Assembly: GCA_030535875.1 (NCBI GenBank)
Contig: JAUNRC010000016.1
Location: 1 to 34,935 of the forward strand
From: Akkermansia sp.
Lineage (GTDB): Bacteria; Verrucomicrobiota; Verrucomicrobiia; Verrucomicrobiales; Akkermansiaceae
Direction: 5' to 3'
Length of the DNA stretch: 34,935 bases
A program made the translations under genes and the position numbers. The notes under the pieces were generated by a model. The model saw only the letters and a list, made by a program, of their open reading frames with translations, was not told the origin of the DNA and did not search any database. Shown one piece after another: positions 22,519 to 30,687 of the stretch. Position 1 is the stretch's first letter; every line of letters begins with the position of its first letter.

Positions 22519-23763
22519 TTACATGTTTTTGTAAGCGATGTCGCTGCGGCGCTGGCTGCCGTCGAAGTCAACCTTGGCGGCTTCGGCATGAGCGCGGGTG
22601 CGGGCCTCGTCGAGGGTGGCTCCCTGAGCAACGATGGCGAGCACGCGTCCGCCGTTGCTCACCCAGCCATCGGCTGTCTTTTTCGTGCCGCAGTGGAAGA
22701 TGCGGGCAGCGCACTCGTCCAGACCGCGAATGAGGTCGCCGCTGTGAGAGCTTGCGGGGTAACCGGCGCTGGCCAGTATGCAGCACACGCTCCATCCTTC
22801 ATCAAAGGAAATGAGCTCGGGGGAGAACTCGCCCTTTGCGCCCTTCAGGCAGAAAGTGGCCAAATCGCCGCGCAGCAGGGGCATGACGGCCTCGCATTCC
22901 GGGTCGCCGAAGCGGCAGTTGTACTCTATCACTTTGGGGCCCTGCGGGGTGAGCATGAGGCCGAAGTAGAGGAAGCCGCGGTAGGGCAGTCCGTCTGACT
23001 GCAGACCGCGCACTGTCGGAGCGACGATGGTTTGTTCAATGGTCGCCAGTAGTTCGGGGTCTGCCAGTTGACGCGAGGCAACGGCACCCATGCCGCCGGT
23101 GTTGGGGCCTTCGTCGCCGTCCTGCAATCTCTTATAGTCGCGGGCCGGGCAGAGGATGAGGTACTTGTCGTCGCAAATGGCACCGAAGATGGATATCTCG
23201 GGGCCGGTGAGGAACTCTTCTACCAGCAGACGTCCTTCACCGAAACGCTTTTCGATGAAAACTTCGCGCAGGAACTCTTCGGCCGAGGCGGCATCCTGAC
23301 ACACGGCCACGCCCTTGCCGGCTGCCAGTCCGTCAAATTTCAGTACAGTGGGGTACTGCCCGTTGATGGCGGCGATGGCGGAGTCGTAATCTGCGACGGC
23401 GCACGCTTTGCCGGTCGGGATGTTGTGGCGCACGAGGAAATCTTTGGCGAACTCCTTGCTGGCCTCGAGCTGAGCGCTTTCTTTCTGCGGTCCCCAGCAG
23501 GGAATGCCGGCGGCCACGCAGCGGTTGGCCAGACCGTCTTCCTTGACGAGATAGCTTTCTTCACCCGCTACGCAGAGGTCGATTTCGTTGTCAACCAGCC
23601 AGGAAATGAGTTCATCGAAGCTACCGGCCGGGATGGGGGTGGCCGTTTGCTTGATGGCGTCACTACCGGGGTAAGTGAACATCTGCGGTTTGCAGGGGCT
23701 TGCTGCGAGTGTTTCTACCAGCGCTTGTTCGCGCCCGCCTTTTCCGATAACTGCTATTTTCAT
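22519..23763 (-). CDS. purD: Phosphoribosylamine--glycine ligase
   Basis: From the ATG at 23761-23763 the protein has 414 residues, usual for GAR synthetase. It opens MKIAVIGKGGREQALVETL (usually GxGGREHA) and carries LSWLVDNEIDLCVAGEE-type sequence. The ATP-grasp domain contains YPTVLKFDGLAAGKGVAVC, RLLVEEFLTGPEISIF, CPARDYKRLQDGDEGPNTGGMGA and FGDPECEAVMPLL. It joins phosphoribosylamine and glycine using ATP, the second step of purine synthesis. It has its own promoter, away from the purC operon, and precedes the M42 peptidase gene. The upstream MLS extension to 23772 would begin right after the -10 box and is not used here. The Gln in GREQA, where His is common, is a small oddity. Confidence 0.95.
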   Translation of the reverse strand: MKIAVIGKGGREQALVETLAASPCKPQMFTYPGSDAIKQTATPIPAGSFDELISWLVDNEIDLCVAGEESYLVKEDGLANRCVAAGIPCWGPQKESAQLEASKEFAKDFLVRHNIPTGKACAVADYDSAIAAINGQYPTVLKFDGLAAGKGVAVCQDAASAEEFLREVFIEKRFGEGRLLVEEFLTGPEISIFGAICDDKYLILCPARDYKRLQDGDEGPNTGGMGAVASRQLADPELLATIEQTIVAPTVRGLQSDGLPYRGFLYFGLMLTPQGPKVIEYNCRFGDPECEAVMPLLRGDLATFCLKGAKGEFSPELISFDEGWSVCCILASAGYPASSHSGDLIRGLDECAARIFHCGTKKTADGWVSNGGRVLAIVAQGATLDEARTRAHAEAAKVDFDGSQRRSDIAYKNM

Positions 23764-23772
23764 GCTGAGCAT

Positions 23773-23801
23773 ATTGTAGCAGTTACAGGCGTTTTTGGCA
23801 A
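23773..23801 (-). promoter_or_regulatory. Promoter of purD and the M42 peptidase gene, near-leaderless
   Basis: TTGCCA (23796-23801), 17-base spacer ending in TGC, TACAAT (23773-23778). The ATG is nine bases downstream, leaving a leader of about three bases. Confidence 0.78.
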
Positions 23802-23848
23802 TAGCTTTTTATAAAATGGATTTTTGTGGAGTAAGACACTTTGGTGCC

Positions 23849-23877
23849 TTGTCGTACGATGAGTTATTTGCTATTGT
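23849..23877 (+). promoter_or_regulatory. Possible promoter of the PTS IIA-like gene
   Basis: TTGTCG (23849-23854), 17-base spacer ending in TGC, TATTGT (23872-23877), 16 bases before the ATG at 23894. The match is weaker than others in the window. Confidence 0.4.
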
Positions 23878-23893
23878 CGCTGCATTGCTTACG

Positions 23894-24298
23894 ATGAATA
23901 CGGCGCGCATAGATGTTAGGCTGATGTTGCGAGTGCAGCAAATTCCTGCCGAAATGGGGCGAGAGGAGGTTATTCGTACTTTGGCGCAGGAGGTGGCGGC
24001 AGAGCATTTTCCGGGGATGGGGGAGCTGCTGGCCGAGACTGCTTTGGAGCGCGAGGCGGCTGAGCCGACCTACCTCGGACGCAGTCTGGCGGTGCCTCAT
24101 GCGCGAGTGCGCGGGTTGTCGGCGGCTGTCGTCTATGTTGCTCCGGCTGAGAGGGTGCTTTGGCACGAGGAGCCGGTTGAGTGCGTGGCTCTGCTTTGCG
24201 TGCCGGAGGAACGTCCTGAGCTGCACCTGCAATTGCTCAGTCGGATTGTTCGCTGGAGGATGAAGGGTGGGGAACTGCAACTGCCGGCTGAATTGTGA
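23894..24298 (+). CDS. PTS EIIA type-2 domain protein (PtsN/fructose-like), probably regulatory
   Basis: From the ATG at 23894 the protein has 134 residues, matching a single EIIA domain of the mannitol/fructose class. Recognisable parts are REEVIRTLAQEVAAEHF, LLAETALEREAAEPTYLGRSLAVPHARV, where the His of VPHARV is the phosphorylation site, and VECVALLCVPEERPELHLQLLSRI. No EIIB, EIIC, HPr or EI gene lies nearby, so a regulatory role like that of PtsN is more likely than sugar uptake. An in-frame ATG at 23816 would add 26 residues (MDFCGVRHFGALS...), but these do not look like the family. The gene diverges from purD and precedes hisF. Confidence 0.75.
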   Translation: MNTARIDVRLMLRVQQIPAEMGREEVIRTLAQEVAAEHFPGMGELLAETALEREAAEPTYLGRSLAVPHARVRGLSAAVVYVAPAERVLWHEEPVECVALLCVPEERPELHLQLLSRIVRWRMKGGELQLPAEL

Positions 24299-24311
24299 GT
24301 GAAAAATGGAG

Positions 24312-24340
24312 TTGCCAAACCACATTGGAATTGCTACAAT
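24312..24340 (+). promoter_or_regulatory. Promoter of hisF
   Basis: TTGCCA (24312-24317), 17-base spacer ending in TTGC, TACAAT (24335-24340), 14 bases before the ATG. The leader is about seven bases. Confidence 0.82.
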
Positions 24341-24354
24341 AAGCGCCGTCAATC

Positions 24355-25125
24355 ATGCTTGCCAGAAGAATCATACCTTGTCTTGATGTGACCGACGGAA
24401 GGGTCGTTAAGGGTACGCAATTTGTGAACCTGCGCGATGCCGGTGACCCGGTGGAATGTGCTGTGGCTTATGATCGTCAGCAGGCGGATGAGCTTGTTTT
24501 CCTCGATATTACTGCCAGCAGCGACCATCGGGCAACGATGGCGGATGTCGTACAGCGAACAGCGGCGCAATGTTTCATGCCTTTGACGGTCGGCGGCGGA
24601 ATTCGCAGCGTGGCGGATATGCGGCGTATGTTGCATGCCGGGGCGGATAAGGTCGCGCTCAATACGGCGGCTGTTCTTCGCCCTGAGTTGGTAAGTGAGG
24701 GGGCAAATGCCTTCGGCTCTCAATGTGTCGTGGTGGCGATAGATGCTGCGCGTTGCGGGGAAGGGTGCTGGAGGGTTTCCACCCACGGAGGGCGCAATAT
24801 GTTGGAGCTCGATGCCGTTGAATGGGCTCGTGAGGCAGAGCGCTTGGGTGCCGGAGAGATTTTGCTGACCAGTATGGATGCCGACGGCTCGAAAGACGGC
24901 TATGACATTGAGCTGACGCGCCGCGTGAGCGAGGCAGTGCGCATACCCGTCATTGCCAGCGGCGGAGCCGGTAATTTGGATCACATGGTTGATGTGCTGA
25001 CGCTCGGGCGGGCGGATGCCGTGCTGGCGGCCTCGATTTTTCATTTCGGGGAGTTCACTGTTCCGCAGGCTAAGGAATATTTTGCCGCGCGGGGTATACC
25101 GGTGCGCCCGGTTATTTATGGTTAA
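24355..25125 (+). CDS. hisF: Imidazole glycerol phosphate synthase cyclase subunit HisF
   Basis: The 256-residue TIM barrel begins [20 protein letters not shown], with catalytic Asp11 in PCLDV. Further motifs are [37 protein letters not shown] (second catalytic Asp near 130), [29 protein letters not shown] and [13 protein letters not shown]. It closes the imidazole ring using ammonia from HisH, giving IGP for histidine synthesis and AICAR for purines. No other his gene is in the window, so the pathway genes are dispersed. It has its own promoter. The AICAR by-product links it to the purine genes nearby, a biochemical rather than a proven regulatory link. Confidence 0.95.
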   Translation: MLARRIIPCLDVTDGRVVKGTQFVNLRDAGDPVECAVAYDRQQADELVFLDITASSDHRATMADVVQRTAAQCFMPLTVGGGIRSVADMRRMLHAGADKVALNTAAVLRPELVSEGANAFGSQCVVVAIDAARCGEGCWRVSTHGGRNMLELDAVEWAREAERLGAGEILLTSMDADGSKDGYDIELTRRVSEAVRIPVIASGGAGNLDHMVDVLTLGRADAVLAASIFHFGEFTVPQAKEYFAARGIPVRPVIYG

Positions 25126-25172
25126 ATTGTTTGAATGGTGATTGCCGAGCCGTTGTGTTGTTGTGGACACGC

Positions 25173-25192
25173 TTCCGAAAGGATTTTCGGAA
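25173..25192. repeat. 8-bp inverted repeat between hisF and the next gene
   Basis: TTCCGAAA-GGAT-TTTCGGAA is a perfect palindrome. It lies about 45 bases after hisF, and a possible -10 box TAAAAT follows at 25199-25204. It may be an operator or a weak 3' hairpin; no T-run follows. Confidence 0.4.
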
Positions 25193-25259
25193 TTCGGGTA
25201 AAATAGGCTTGTTTTCTCTCCGGTTTTCTGTCAATATGAGTACGCTGTTATCGCTTTTT

Positions 25260-25607
25260 ATGAAATCTTTTACCGTCATTAGCTCTTTTTCGTTGGTAGG
25301 CCTGTTGGGTTGCGCTGTTCTGGCTTCCTGTGAAGAGAAGGAAAATGCATCAACGCCTGTTGTTATGCAGGAGAAAGCGTCTTCCTTGTCTGTTGCATCG
25401 GAGCAAAAGGAAGCTGCACAGAAGGCCCTGGCTCAGCAAGGGATTACCGAAGAACAATATGTGCAGGCTATTCGGGATGCTATATCGCAATCGAACCTCG
25501 AATTGCTGACTCGATTGGTGCAAGCCGGTGCAGATGTGAATAAAGGTGAATTTGTTGGCGGCTGCGGGTGCTCAGTAATGAGCGTGGGGTATGTACAGTT
25601 GCGATGA
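25260..25607 (+). CDS. Lipoprotein with a single truncated ankyrin repeat
   Basis: The 115-residue protein starts with a lipoprotein signal (MKSFTVISSFSLVGLLGCAV, lipobox LASC). A Lys/Glu-rich linker is followed by GITEEQYVQAIRDAIS and one partial ankyrin unit (LLTRLVQAGADVNKGEFVGG), after which the frame ends within 15 residues. The segment EEQYVQAI...LLTRLVQAGADVN closely resembles REQYVSAM...MIRLLIDAGADVN of the exported ankyrin protein at 33687. It therefore looks like a member of that family cut off after the first repeat, perhaps by deletion or frameshift. No further ankyrin sequence is readable in the other frames before the DUF805 gene. An ATG at 25236 would add eight residues. It may be a decaying gene. 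Confidence 0.6.
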   Translation: MKSFTVISSFSLVGLLGCAVLASCEEKENASTPVVMQEKASSLSVASEQKEAAQKALAQQGITEEQYVQAIRDAISQSNLELLTRLVQAGADVNKGEFVGGCGCSVMSVGYVQLR

Positions 25608-25627
25608 GTGATTAAGGAGTTGATGTC

Positions 25628-26167
25628 ATGTTGAAATCTCTGAGGGAAGGTTTTCGTCACTATGCTGATTTTCGCGGGCGCAGCACACGCGCGATGTTCT
25701 GGAACTTCGTCGTTGCTACACACTTGGTGATATGGCTCTGCATGTTGCCTGCCTTGGTGGAGTTCATGAAGTTCTATCATTTTTTATTGCAGGATGTACG
25801 CTTTGTCAGCCTTTTTCTGGATAGCAAAACCCTTGCGCTTGCGTACGATACATCCATGGTGGAATGTGTGGTGAAGGAACTCGGGGAAGAGTATTTTGCC
25901 GGAGGAGTGGCGGAGTTGTGGCCGGTGTTGCTTGGTTTGGTGCTGGGCTGTGTGGCGGCACTGGCGGTAGCGGTGCCGACTTTGGCGGTGACGGTGCGAC
26001 GTTTGCGCGATGCCGGGAAGAGTCCTTGGTGGGTTCTTCCGCCCGTGCTCACGATGGTGCCGCTGCCGGTGGTGTGTCATCTGGCATCGGTTCTGTCGTT
26101 GGTTACATTGGTATTCTGCTGCTTGCGCAGTAAGGAGGAATTGCCACCGCTCCCGCCGGAAAATTGA
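25628..26167 (+). CDS. DUF805 family inner membrane protein
   Basis: The 179-residue protein carries the DUF805 hallmarks: the N-terminal FRHYADFRGRSTRAMFWNFVV with the GRSTR/FW motif, and TVRRLRDAGKSPWWVLPPVL in the middle. Three or four hydrophobic segments are visible (about 27-47, 95-120, 133-163). The family is a small integral membrane protein of unknown function. Unlike most genes here it has a good Shine-Dalgarno site, AAGGAG, eight bases before the ATG. It follows the truncated ankyrin gene by 20 bases and may share its transcript. Confidence 0.85.
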   Translation: MLKSLREGFRHYADFRGRSTRAMFWNFVVATHLVIWLCMLPALVEFMKFYHFLLQDVRFVSLFLDSKTLALAYDTSMVECVVKELGEEYFAGGVAELWPVLLGLVLGCVAALAVAVPTLAVTVRRLRDAGKSPWWVLPPVLTMVPLPVVCHLASVLSLVTLVFCCLRSKEELPPLPPEN

Positions 26168-26342
26168 TGAAATAACGTTGCTTCGCAGATGTTATGCAAG
26201 TGCTCTCGGGGGTGGCCTGCTATGGGGTTGCCCTAGAATAAAAATATGTGCCGCCGTTAGGTTGAAATGGGGTAATTATGAGCGGAATGTCGTATTTTTG
26301 CGCTTTTCGGCCTCGGGTGGGCATAAATGTACGTTTTTTAGC

Positions 26343-26371
26343 TTGCGTAGGCGCTTGAAAATGTGTAGAAT
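26343..26371 (+). promoter_or_regulatory. Promoter of pnp
   Basis: TTGCGT (26343-26348), 17-base spacer, TAGAAT (26366-26371), giving a leader of about 154 bases before the ATG at 26532. Confidence 0.65.
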
Positions 26372-26531
26372 GCCCGCGACCGCGTGCGCGGTGGGGCCTT
26401 GCTCTGCTGCTGCGAGGTGACAGGCGGGGGTGCTCGAGACCTCCGCGCCCTGCCAATGGGAGCAAGCGCCGGTACCGGCTCCCTGCGGTGCAGACAGGAA
26501 CCGGCACAGAAGATAGAAAAAGAAATAAAAA
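26372..26531 (+). other. Long, GC-rich, structured leader of pnp
   Basis: This leader has many complementary segments: CTTGCTC with GAGCAAG, GGGAGC with GCTCCC, the palindrome GCCGGTACCGGC, and CGCGTGCGCG. Other genes here have leaders of under 50 bases. In Escherichia coli, pnp is autoregulated through a leader hairpin cut by RNase III, and a similar control is possible here by inference. I find no SRP, RNase P or tmRNA signature. The stretch before it (26168-26342) shows nothing recognisable; rpsO, a common neighbour of pnp, is absent. Confidence 0.5.
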
Positions 26532-28679
26532 ATGAGTATACATTCCGTATCGTGCGCCGTAGGCGCCAACCCCATCACAATCGAAACCGGCAAGATTGCC
26601 CGCCTGGCAGACGGCGCTGTGACTGTTCGTTGTGGTGATACCGTGGTTCTCGTTACCGTTGTGAGTGCCACAAAGATTAAGGACGGTCAGACCTTCTTCC
26701 CTCTTTCCGTTGAGTACAAGGAGAAAGCCGCTGCTGCGGGTATGTTCCCCGGCGGTTACTTCAAGCGCGAGGGACGTCCCACGGAGAAGGAAATTCTGAC
26801 ATGCCGTATGACGGACCGTCCTCTTCGCCCCATGTTCCCCAAGGGTTACTTCTACGACACTCAGGTCATCTCTTTGCTGATGGCTGCAGACGGTGAGAAC
26901 GAGCCCGATATTCTGAGCATCAACGGTGCCTCTGCTGCCTGTGTCATTTCCGATCTTCCCTTTGCCGAGCCCGTGGGTGCTGTGCGCGTGGGCCGCATCA
27001 ACGGTGAGTTTGTTATCAACCCCACCAACAGCCAGCGCGTGGAGTCCGACCTTGATTTGGTATATGCCGGTTCCAAGGACCAGGTTATCATGATTGAGGG
27101 TTCTGCCAATGAGCTGCCCGAGGAGGATTTCATCGCCGCCCTGCGCTTTGCTCAGGAGAACGTCGCTAAGATTTGTGCTGCTCAGGAGGAGCTGCGCGGT
27201 CTGTGCGGCAAGCCCACTCGTGAGTACGAGCTGACCCTTGCCAAGCCCGAGCTGCTGGAAATCGGTTACGCTGTGGCCGGTGATCGCATTGAGGATGCTA
27301 TTTACGCTCCCAATAAGATTCAGCGCCAGAAGCAGGTGGGTGCCCTTCGCGATGAGGTTGAGGCTAAGATTAAGGAGACTTATCCCGATGCTACCGACTT
27401 CGACGTGGAGCAGGTGTTCGAGTACATCCAGAAGAAGGCCTTCCGTATCTCCATCATGGAGCAGGGTAAGCGTGCCGACGGCCGCACCATTAAGCAGCTC
27501 CGCCCCCTTTCCGCTGAGGTGAACGTGCTGCCCAGCGTGGTGCACGGTTCCGCTCTCTTCTCCCGCGGCGAGACTATGTCCATGTGCTTGGCTACTCTTG
27601 CTCCCATGGAGGAGAAGCAGTACCTCGACAACTACACCGGTTCCGTGGACGAGAAGCGCTTTATCCTGCACTACAACTTCCCGCCCTTTACTGTGGGTGA
27701 GACCGGTCGCTTCGGTGGTCAGAACCGCCGTGAAATCGGTCACGGTGCTCTGGCTGAGCGCTCTATCGCTCCCGTTGTTCCCTCTGAAGATGAGTTCCCC
27801 TACGCTATTCGCGTGAGCTCTGAGATTATGGAGTCCAACGGCTCCACCTCCATGGCTTCCGTATGCGCCGGCACACTCTCGTTGCTGGCTGCCGGTGTGC
27901 CGCTCAAGCGCCCGGTTTCCGGTATTTCCGTGGGTCTGGTGACGGAGTTCGAGAAGGAGGGTGATCGTGAGCCTAAGCGCTATGAGACTCTGCTGGACAT
28001 CATCGGCTCCGAGGACTTCTACGGCGACATGGACTTCAAGCTTTGCGGCTCTGAGGTCGGTGTGACCGGTTATCAGTTGGACCTCAAGCTGCCCGGTATC
28101 CCGCTCTATATTCTCGAGGAGGCTATTCACCTCGCCCGTAAGGGCCGTCTGCAGGTGCTTGAGACGATGAATACCTGCATCTCCGAGCCTCAGAAGATGA
28201 GCCCGAATGCCCCGCGCATCGAGTCCACCACCATCCCGCAGGATCGCATCGGTGAACTTATCGGGCCCGGCGGTAAGAATATTAAGGCTCTTCAGGCCGA
28301 AACCGGCACCGATATCAACATCGAGGAGGATGGCACCGTGCGCATTTACGGTAGCCGTCAGGAGGGCGTGGAGCGCGCTCTGTACCTCATCGACCGTATG
28401 TTTAAGGAGATTGAAGTGGGCGAAACCTACGAGGGTAAGATTGTCTCTACCAAGGAGTTCGGCGCTTTCATGGAAGTGCTGCCCGGTAAGGACGGTCTTA
28501 TTCATATCTCCGAGCTGGCTGAAGGCCGTACGCAGAAGACGGAGGATGTCGTCAAGGTTGGCGATGTTGTTACGGCTAAGTGCATCGGCATAGATGATAA
28601 GGGCCGTGTGAAGATGTCTATGCGTGCCGCTGCCCGCGACCGCAAGGCTAAGGAGGCCGCTGCTGAGCAGCAGGACTGA
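26532..28679 (+). CDS. pnp: Polyribonucleotide nucleotidyltransferase (PNPase)
   Basis: This 715-residue protein has the full PNPase plan. There are two RNase PH-like domains (FFPLSVEYKEKAAAAGMFPGGYFKREGRP in the first; KRADGRT then GRFGGQNRREIGHGALAERSI in the second, with VCAGTLSLLAAGVP). A KH domain (IGELIGPGGKNIKALQAETGTDINIEEDG) follows near residues 575-610, then an S1 domain (GETYEGKIVSTKEFGAFMEVLPGKDGLIHISEL) to about 705. It degrades RNA phosphorolytically 3' to 5' as a trimer. The gene sits behind its own promoter and a long structured leader and ends at a good terminator. Codon choice favours GCT, CGT and AAG, as expected for high expression. Confidence 0.97.
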   Translation: MSIHSVSCAVGANPITIETGKIARLADGAVTVRCGDTVVLVTVVSATKIKDGQTFFPLSVEYKEKAAAAGMFPGGYFKREGRPTEKEILTCRMTDRPLRPMFPKGYFYDTQVISLLMAADGENEPDILSINGASAACVISDLPFAEPVGAVRVGRINGEFVINPTNSQRVESDLDLVYAGSKDQVIMIEGSANELPEEDFIAALRFAQENVAKICAAQEELRGLCGKPTREYELTLAKPELLEIGYAVAGDRIEDAIYAPNKIQRQKQVGALRDEVEAKIKETYPDATDFDVEQVFEYIQKKAFRISIMEQGKRADGRTIKQLRPLSAEVNVLPSVVHGSALFSRGETMSMCLATLAPMEEKQYLDNYTGSVDEKRFILHYNFPPFTVGETGRFGGQNRREIGHGALAERSIAPVVPSEDEFPYAIRVSSEIMESNGSTSMASVCAGTLSLLAAGVPLKRPVSGISVGLVTEFEKEGDREPKRYETLLDIIGSEDFYGDMDFKLCGSEVGVTGYQLDLKLPGIPLYILEEAIHLARKGRLQVLETMNTCISEPQKMSPNAPRIESTTIPQDRIGELIGPGGKNIKALQAETGTDINIEEDGTVRIYGSRQEGVERALYLIDRMFKEIEVGETYEGKIVSTKEFGAFMEVLPGKDGLIHISELAEGRTQKTEDVVKVGDVVTAKCIGIDDKGRVKMSMRAAARDRKAKEAAAEQQD

Positions 28680-28705
28680 TTACTCCTCTTCTTCATTGAA
28701 AATTT

Positions 28706-28747
28706 CACCGCGTTCCTGCCGTCGGAGGTGGGGACGCGGTGTTTTTT
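28706..28747 (+). terminator. Terminator of pnp
   Basis: CACCGCGT / ACGCGGTG form an 8-bp stem around a 20-base loop, followed directly by six T. Confidence 0.85.
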
Positions 28748-28811
28748 CGGGGGGAATATTGTTGAGTAGTGCAAAAAAAACGAAAAAATTGCCCTGAGAT
28801 TGCTTTTTTGA

Positions 28812-28840
28812 TTGCAAAGACGCAGATTCTGGTGTAAAAG
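28812..28840 (+). promoter_or_regulatory. Possible promoter of the coiled-coil protein operon
   Basis: TTGCAA (28812-28817), 17-base spacer, TAAAAG (28835-28840), about 30 bases before the ATG at 28873. The -10 box is imperfect. Confidence 0.4.
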
Positions 28841-28872
28841 ATATATCGAACAGTCGCAAATTTACTTACACC

Positions 28873-29697
28873 ATGTGGAAATACATCATTATCGGCTCAG
28901 TAACACTCTTCCTGGGTGCGTCCTATCTCTTCACTAAGAATCACGATGCCATGACTGCTCCCGGCGGCGAAATCGCTGCTATTCAGACGCAGTTCGAACA
29001 GGCTATCGGTAAGAATAAGAACATCGCCCTCGACAAGACGATTAAGGCTTATGCTGAGTGCCGCACTGAATGGCTCCAGAGCCAAACAGCCGCCAATGAG
29101 GCCAAGAAGGCTGAGATTGACGGTCAGATTGAGACCGTGAAGAGTGAGCTCGAGGAAGTCTCTCGCGAGGCTGAGGAACTGACCGGCCGTCTGGATGCCA
29201 TTAAGAACCAGAAGTCTGAAGTCTTCGCTAAGGTTGCCCCCATCGTTGATTTGGATGCCGATTCCTCCACCGAAGAAGAAGTCGGTGATAAGGTTAAGCA
29301 GCTGATGGATGATAACGTTACTCTTGAGCGTAAGAATGCTGAGGAGGAAGCTAAGATAGCTGCTCTCGGCGCTGAGACTGAGCGCCTTAATAATGGTATT
29401 GCCGCAGCCCGCAAGTTGGCTCAGGATCGTCAGGCTCGCATCTCTCCTCCTGATTTGAAGTGCTCTGTGCTCGAGGCTGATTACAATCTGGGCTTCTATG
29501 TGCTCGATGCCGGCATCGACAAGAACGTTGTGATTGGTTCCCGTTTGGCAGTCATGCGCGGCGAGAAGAAAATTTGTGAACTGAATGTCACGACTGTAGA
29601 GTCCAGCCGCTCCAGTTGTGATGTTGTAGAGAGCACGCTTATTCCCGGCGAGCAGGTAGAAATCGGCGATACCGTCGTTTCCGTCAGCGCTAAATAA
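28873..29697 (+). CDS. Membrane-anchored coiled-coil protein A, unknown function
   Basis: The 274-residue protein has an N-terminal membrane anchor (MWKYIIIGSVTLFLGASYLF). A long coiled coil runs from about residue 35 to 195, rich in Glu, Lys, Ala (KAEIDGQIETVKSELEEVSR, LERKNAEEEAKIAALGAETERLNNG). The C-terminal beta domain of about 75 residues includes LGFYVLDAGIDKNVVIGSRLAVMRG, KICELNVTTVESSRSSCDVV and GEQVEIGDTVVSV. That domain reappears in the next gene, so the two are paralogues. It most likely lies in the periplasm, tethered to the inner membrane, as a structural or scaffolding part. The family is unknown to me. It begins an operon with the next two genes. Confidence 0.75.
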   Translation: MWKYIIIGSVTLFLGASYLFTKNHDAMTAPGGEIAAIQTQFEQAIGKNKNIALDKTIKAYAECRTEWLQSQTAANEAKKAEIDGQIETVKSELEEVSREAEELTGRLDAIKNQKSEVFAKVAPIVDLDADSSTEEEVGDKVKQLMDDNVTLERKNAEEEAKIAALGAETERLNNGIAAARKLAQDRQARISPPDLKCSVLEADYNLGFYVLDAGIDKNVVIGSRLAVMRGEKKICELNVTTVESSRSSCDVVESTLIPGEQVEIGDTVVSVSAK

Positions 29698-29727
29698 TTC
29701 TCAACCTTTACACTTACTCATATCAAA

Positions 29728-30591
29728 ATGAAAATTGTACCTCTCATTGCAATTATTGCCACCATGGGTCTGGGCGTGGCCGGTTGGATGTACTCCAATC
29801 AGCAGCAGACGACGATGAAGCTCGTTGTCGGGGCCTCCGGCGGAACGGATGGCGCTACCGGTCTGAAGGCCGCTAATCGTAATCTCGATGGTCGAGTGGC
29901 TGCTATATCCGGCGAGCGTAAGAAGGCGCTCGAGGCCGGTACCGAGGCTTTCACCCTCATGCAGCGCTCAGCCGAGGAAGTGAGTCAGGCTGAGGCTGAG
30001 CTGACCCGCCAGCAGGATGCTCTGGCCGAGATGAAGGCTCGCGTGGATGAGGCCAAGAGCAGTCAGGGTGAAATTCATGCTGAGCTCGATGCCCTGTTGG
30101 CTTTCTTCCGTTCTCTGCCGGCTCTTAGCGGTGTGAGCGATTTGAACGAGGCTGTGGCTACGCTCGAGTCTACCGTAGCTCAGGAGAAGGAGCGCGCCTC
30201 CACTCTGAAGACCGAGCTGGAAGAGAAGTCTACTGTGCGGGCCGCTGCTGCCAAGAAGGTGGCAGAGCTCTCCGCTGAGTTGGCTCGTCTGGATGGAGCT
30301 AACCGCCGCTTTGAGGAAGAGTACCGCAAGAATGATGATGAGTTCATGGTTCTGGCAGTTGACAAGAGTTTCAACTTCGTGGTGTTCACCGTCGGGAAGG
30401 ACAGCGGTTTGATTGCCAGCGATACCGACCCTGTGCTGGTGAAGCGCGGGAGCGAGCTGATTGCCAAGCTGCGCATCGTGAGCATTTCCAACGGTCAGGT
30501 TATTGCTGAGTTCAATCCCTCTGAGCTTGCTCCGGGCGTGAACATCGAGGTCGGTGATCGTGTGTTCAAACAGAAGCCCATCGGCTCCTGA
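29728..30591 (+). CDS. Membrane-anchored coiled-coil protein B, paralogue of A
   Basis: The 287-residue protein repeats the plan of its neighbour 30 bases upstream. It has a membrane anchor (MKIVPLIAIIATMGLGVAGW), a coiled coil from about 45 to 200 (SAEEVSQAEAELTRQQDALA, LKTELEEKSTVRAAAAKKVAELSAELARLDG) and a C-terminal domain. That domain has FNFVVFTVGKDSGLIASD, PVLVKRGSELIAKLRIVSISNGQVIAEF and PGVNIEVGDRVFKQ. These line up with the matching segments of protein A. The two may form a hetero-oligomeric rod across the periplasm; this is inference. A hairpin lies between it and the following lipoprotein gene. Confidence 0.75.
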   Translation: MKIVPLIAIIATMGLGVAGWMYSNQQQTTMKLVVGASGGTDGATGLKAANRNLDGRVAAISGERKKALEAGTEAFTLMQRSAEEVSQAEAELTRQQDALAEMKARVDEAKSSQGEIHAELDALLAFFRSLPALSGVSDLNEAVATLESTVAQEKERASTLKTELEEKSTVRAAAAKKVAELSAELARLDGANRRFEEEYRKNDDEFMVLAVDKSFNFVVFTVGKDSGLIASDTDPVLVKRGSELIAKLRIVSISNGQVIAEFNPSELAPGVNIEVGDRVFKQKPIGS

Positions 30592-30620
30592 TTCGGACCG
30601 CTTAATTTCTCTATTCTCTC

Positions 30621-30655
30621 TCCGCCGCCATACCTCACTGAGGTCGGGCGGCGGA
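30621..30655 (+). other. Nested hairpin between coiled-coil gene B and the small lipoprotein gene
   Basis: TCCGCCGCC / GGCGGCGGA form a 9-bp outer stem enclosing ACCTC-ACT-GAGGT. The bases after it are ACTTTACCC, so it is at most a weak terminator. It may set the ratio of the coiled-coil proteins to the lipoprotein or stabilise the upstream mRNA. Confidence 0.6.
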
Positions 30656-30687
30656 ACTTTACCCGGAATATCTTACAAAGTCATAAT

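Noticed and set aside
26372..26531. SRP RNA, RNase P RNA or tmRNA
   Set aside because: The conserved motifs of these RNAs are missing; the position right before pnp fits a leader.
26220..28505. 761-codon open frame on the minus strand opposite pnp
   Set aside because: pnp on the plus strand is certain from its domains. The opposite frame is open because of strong codon bias in pnp and has no recognisable domains.
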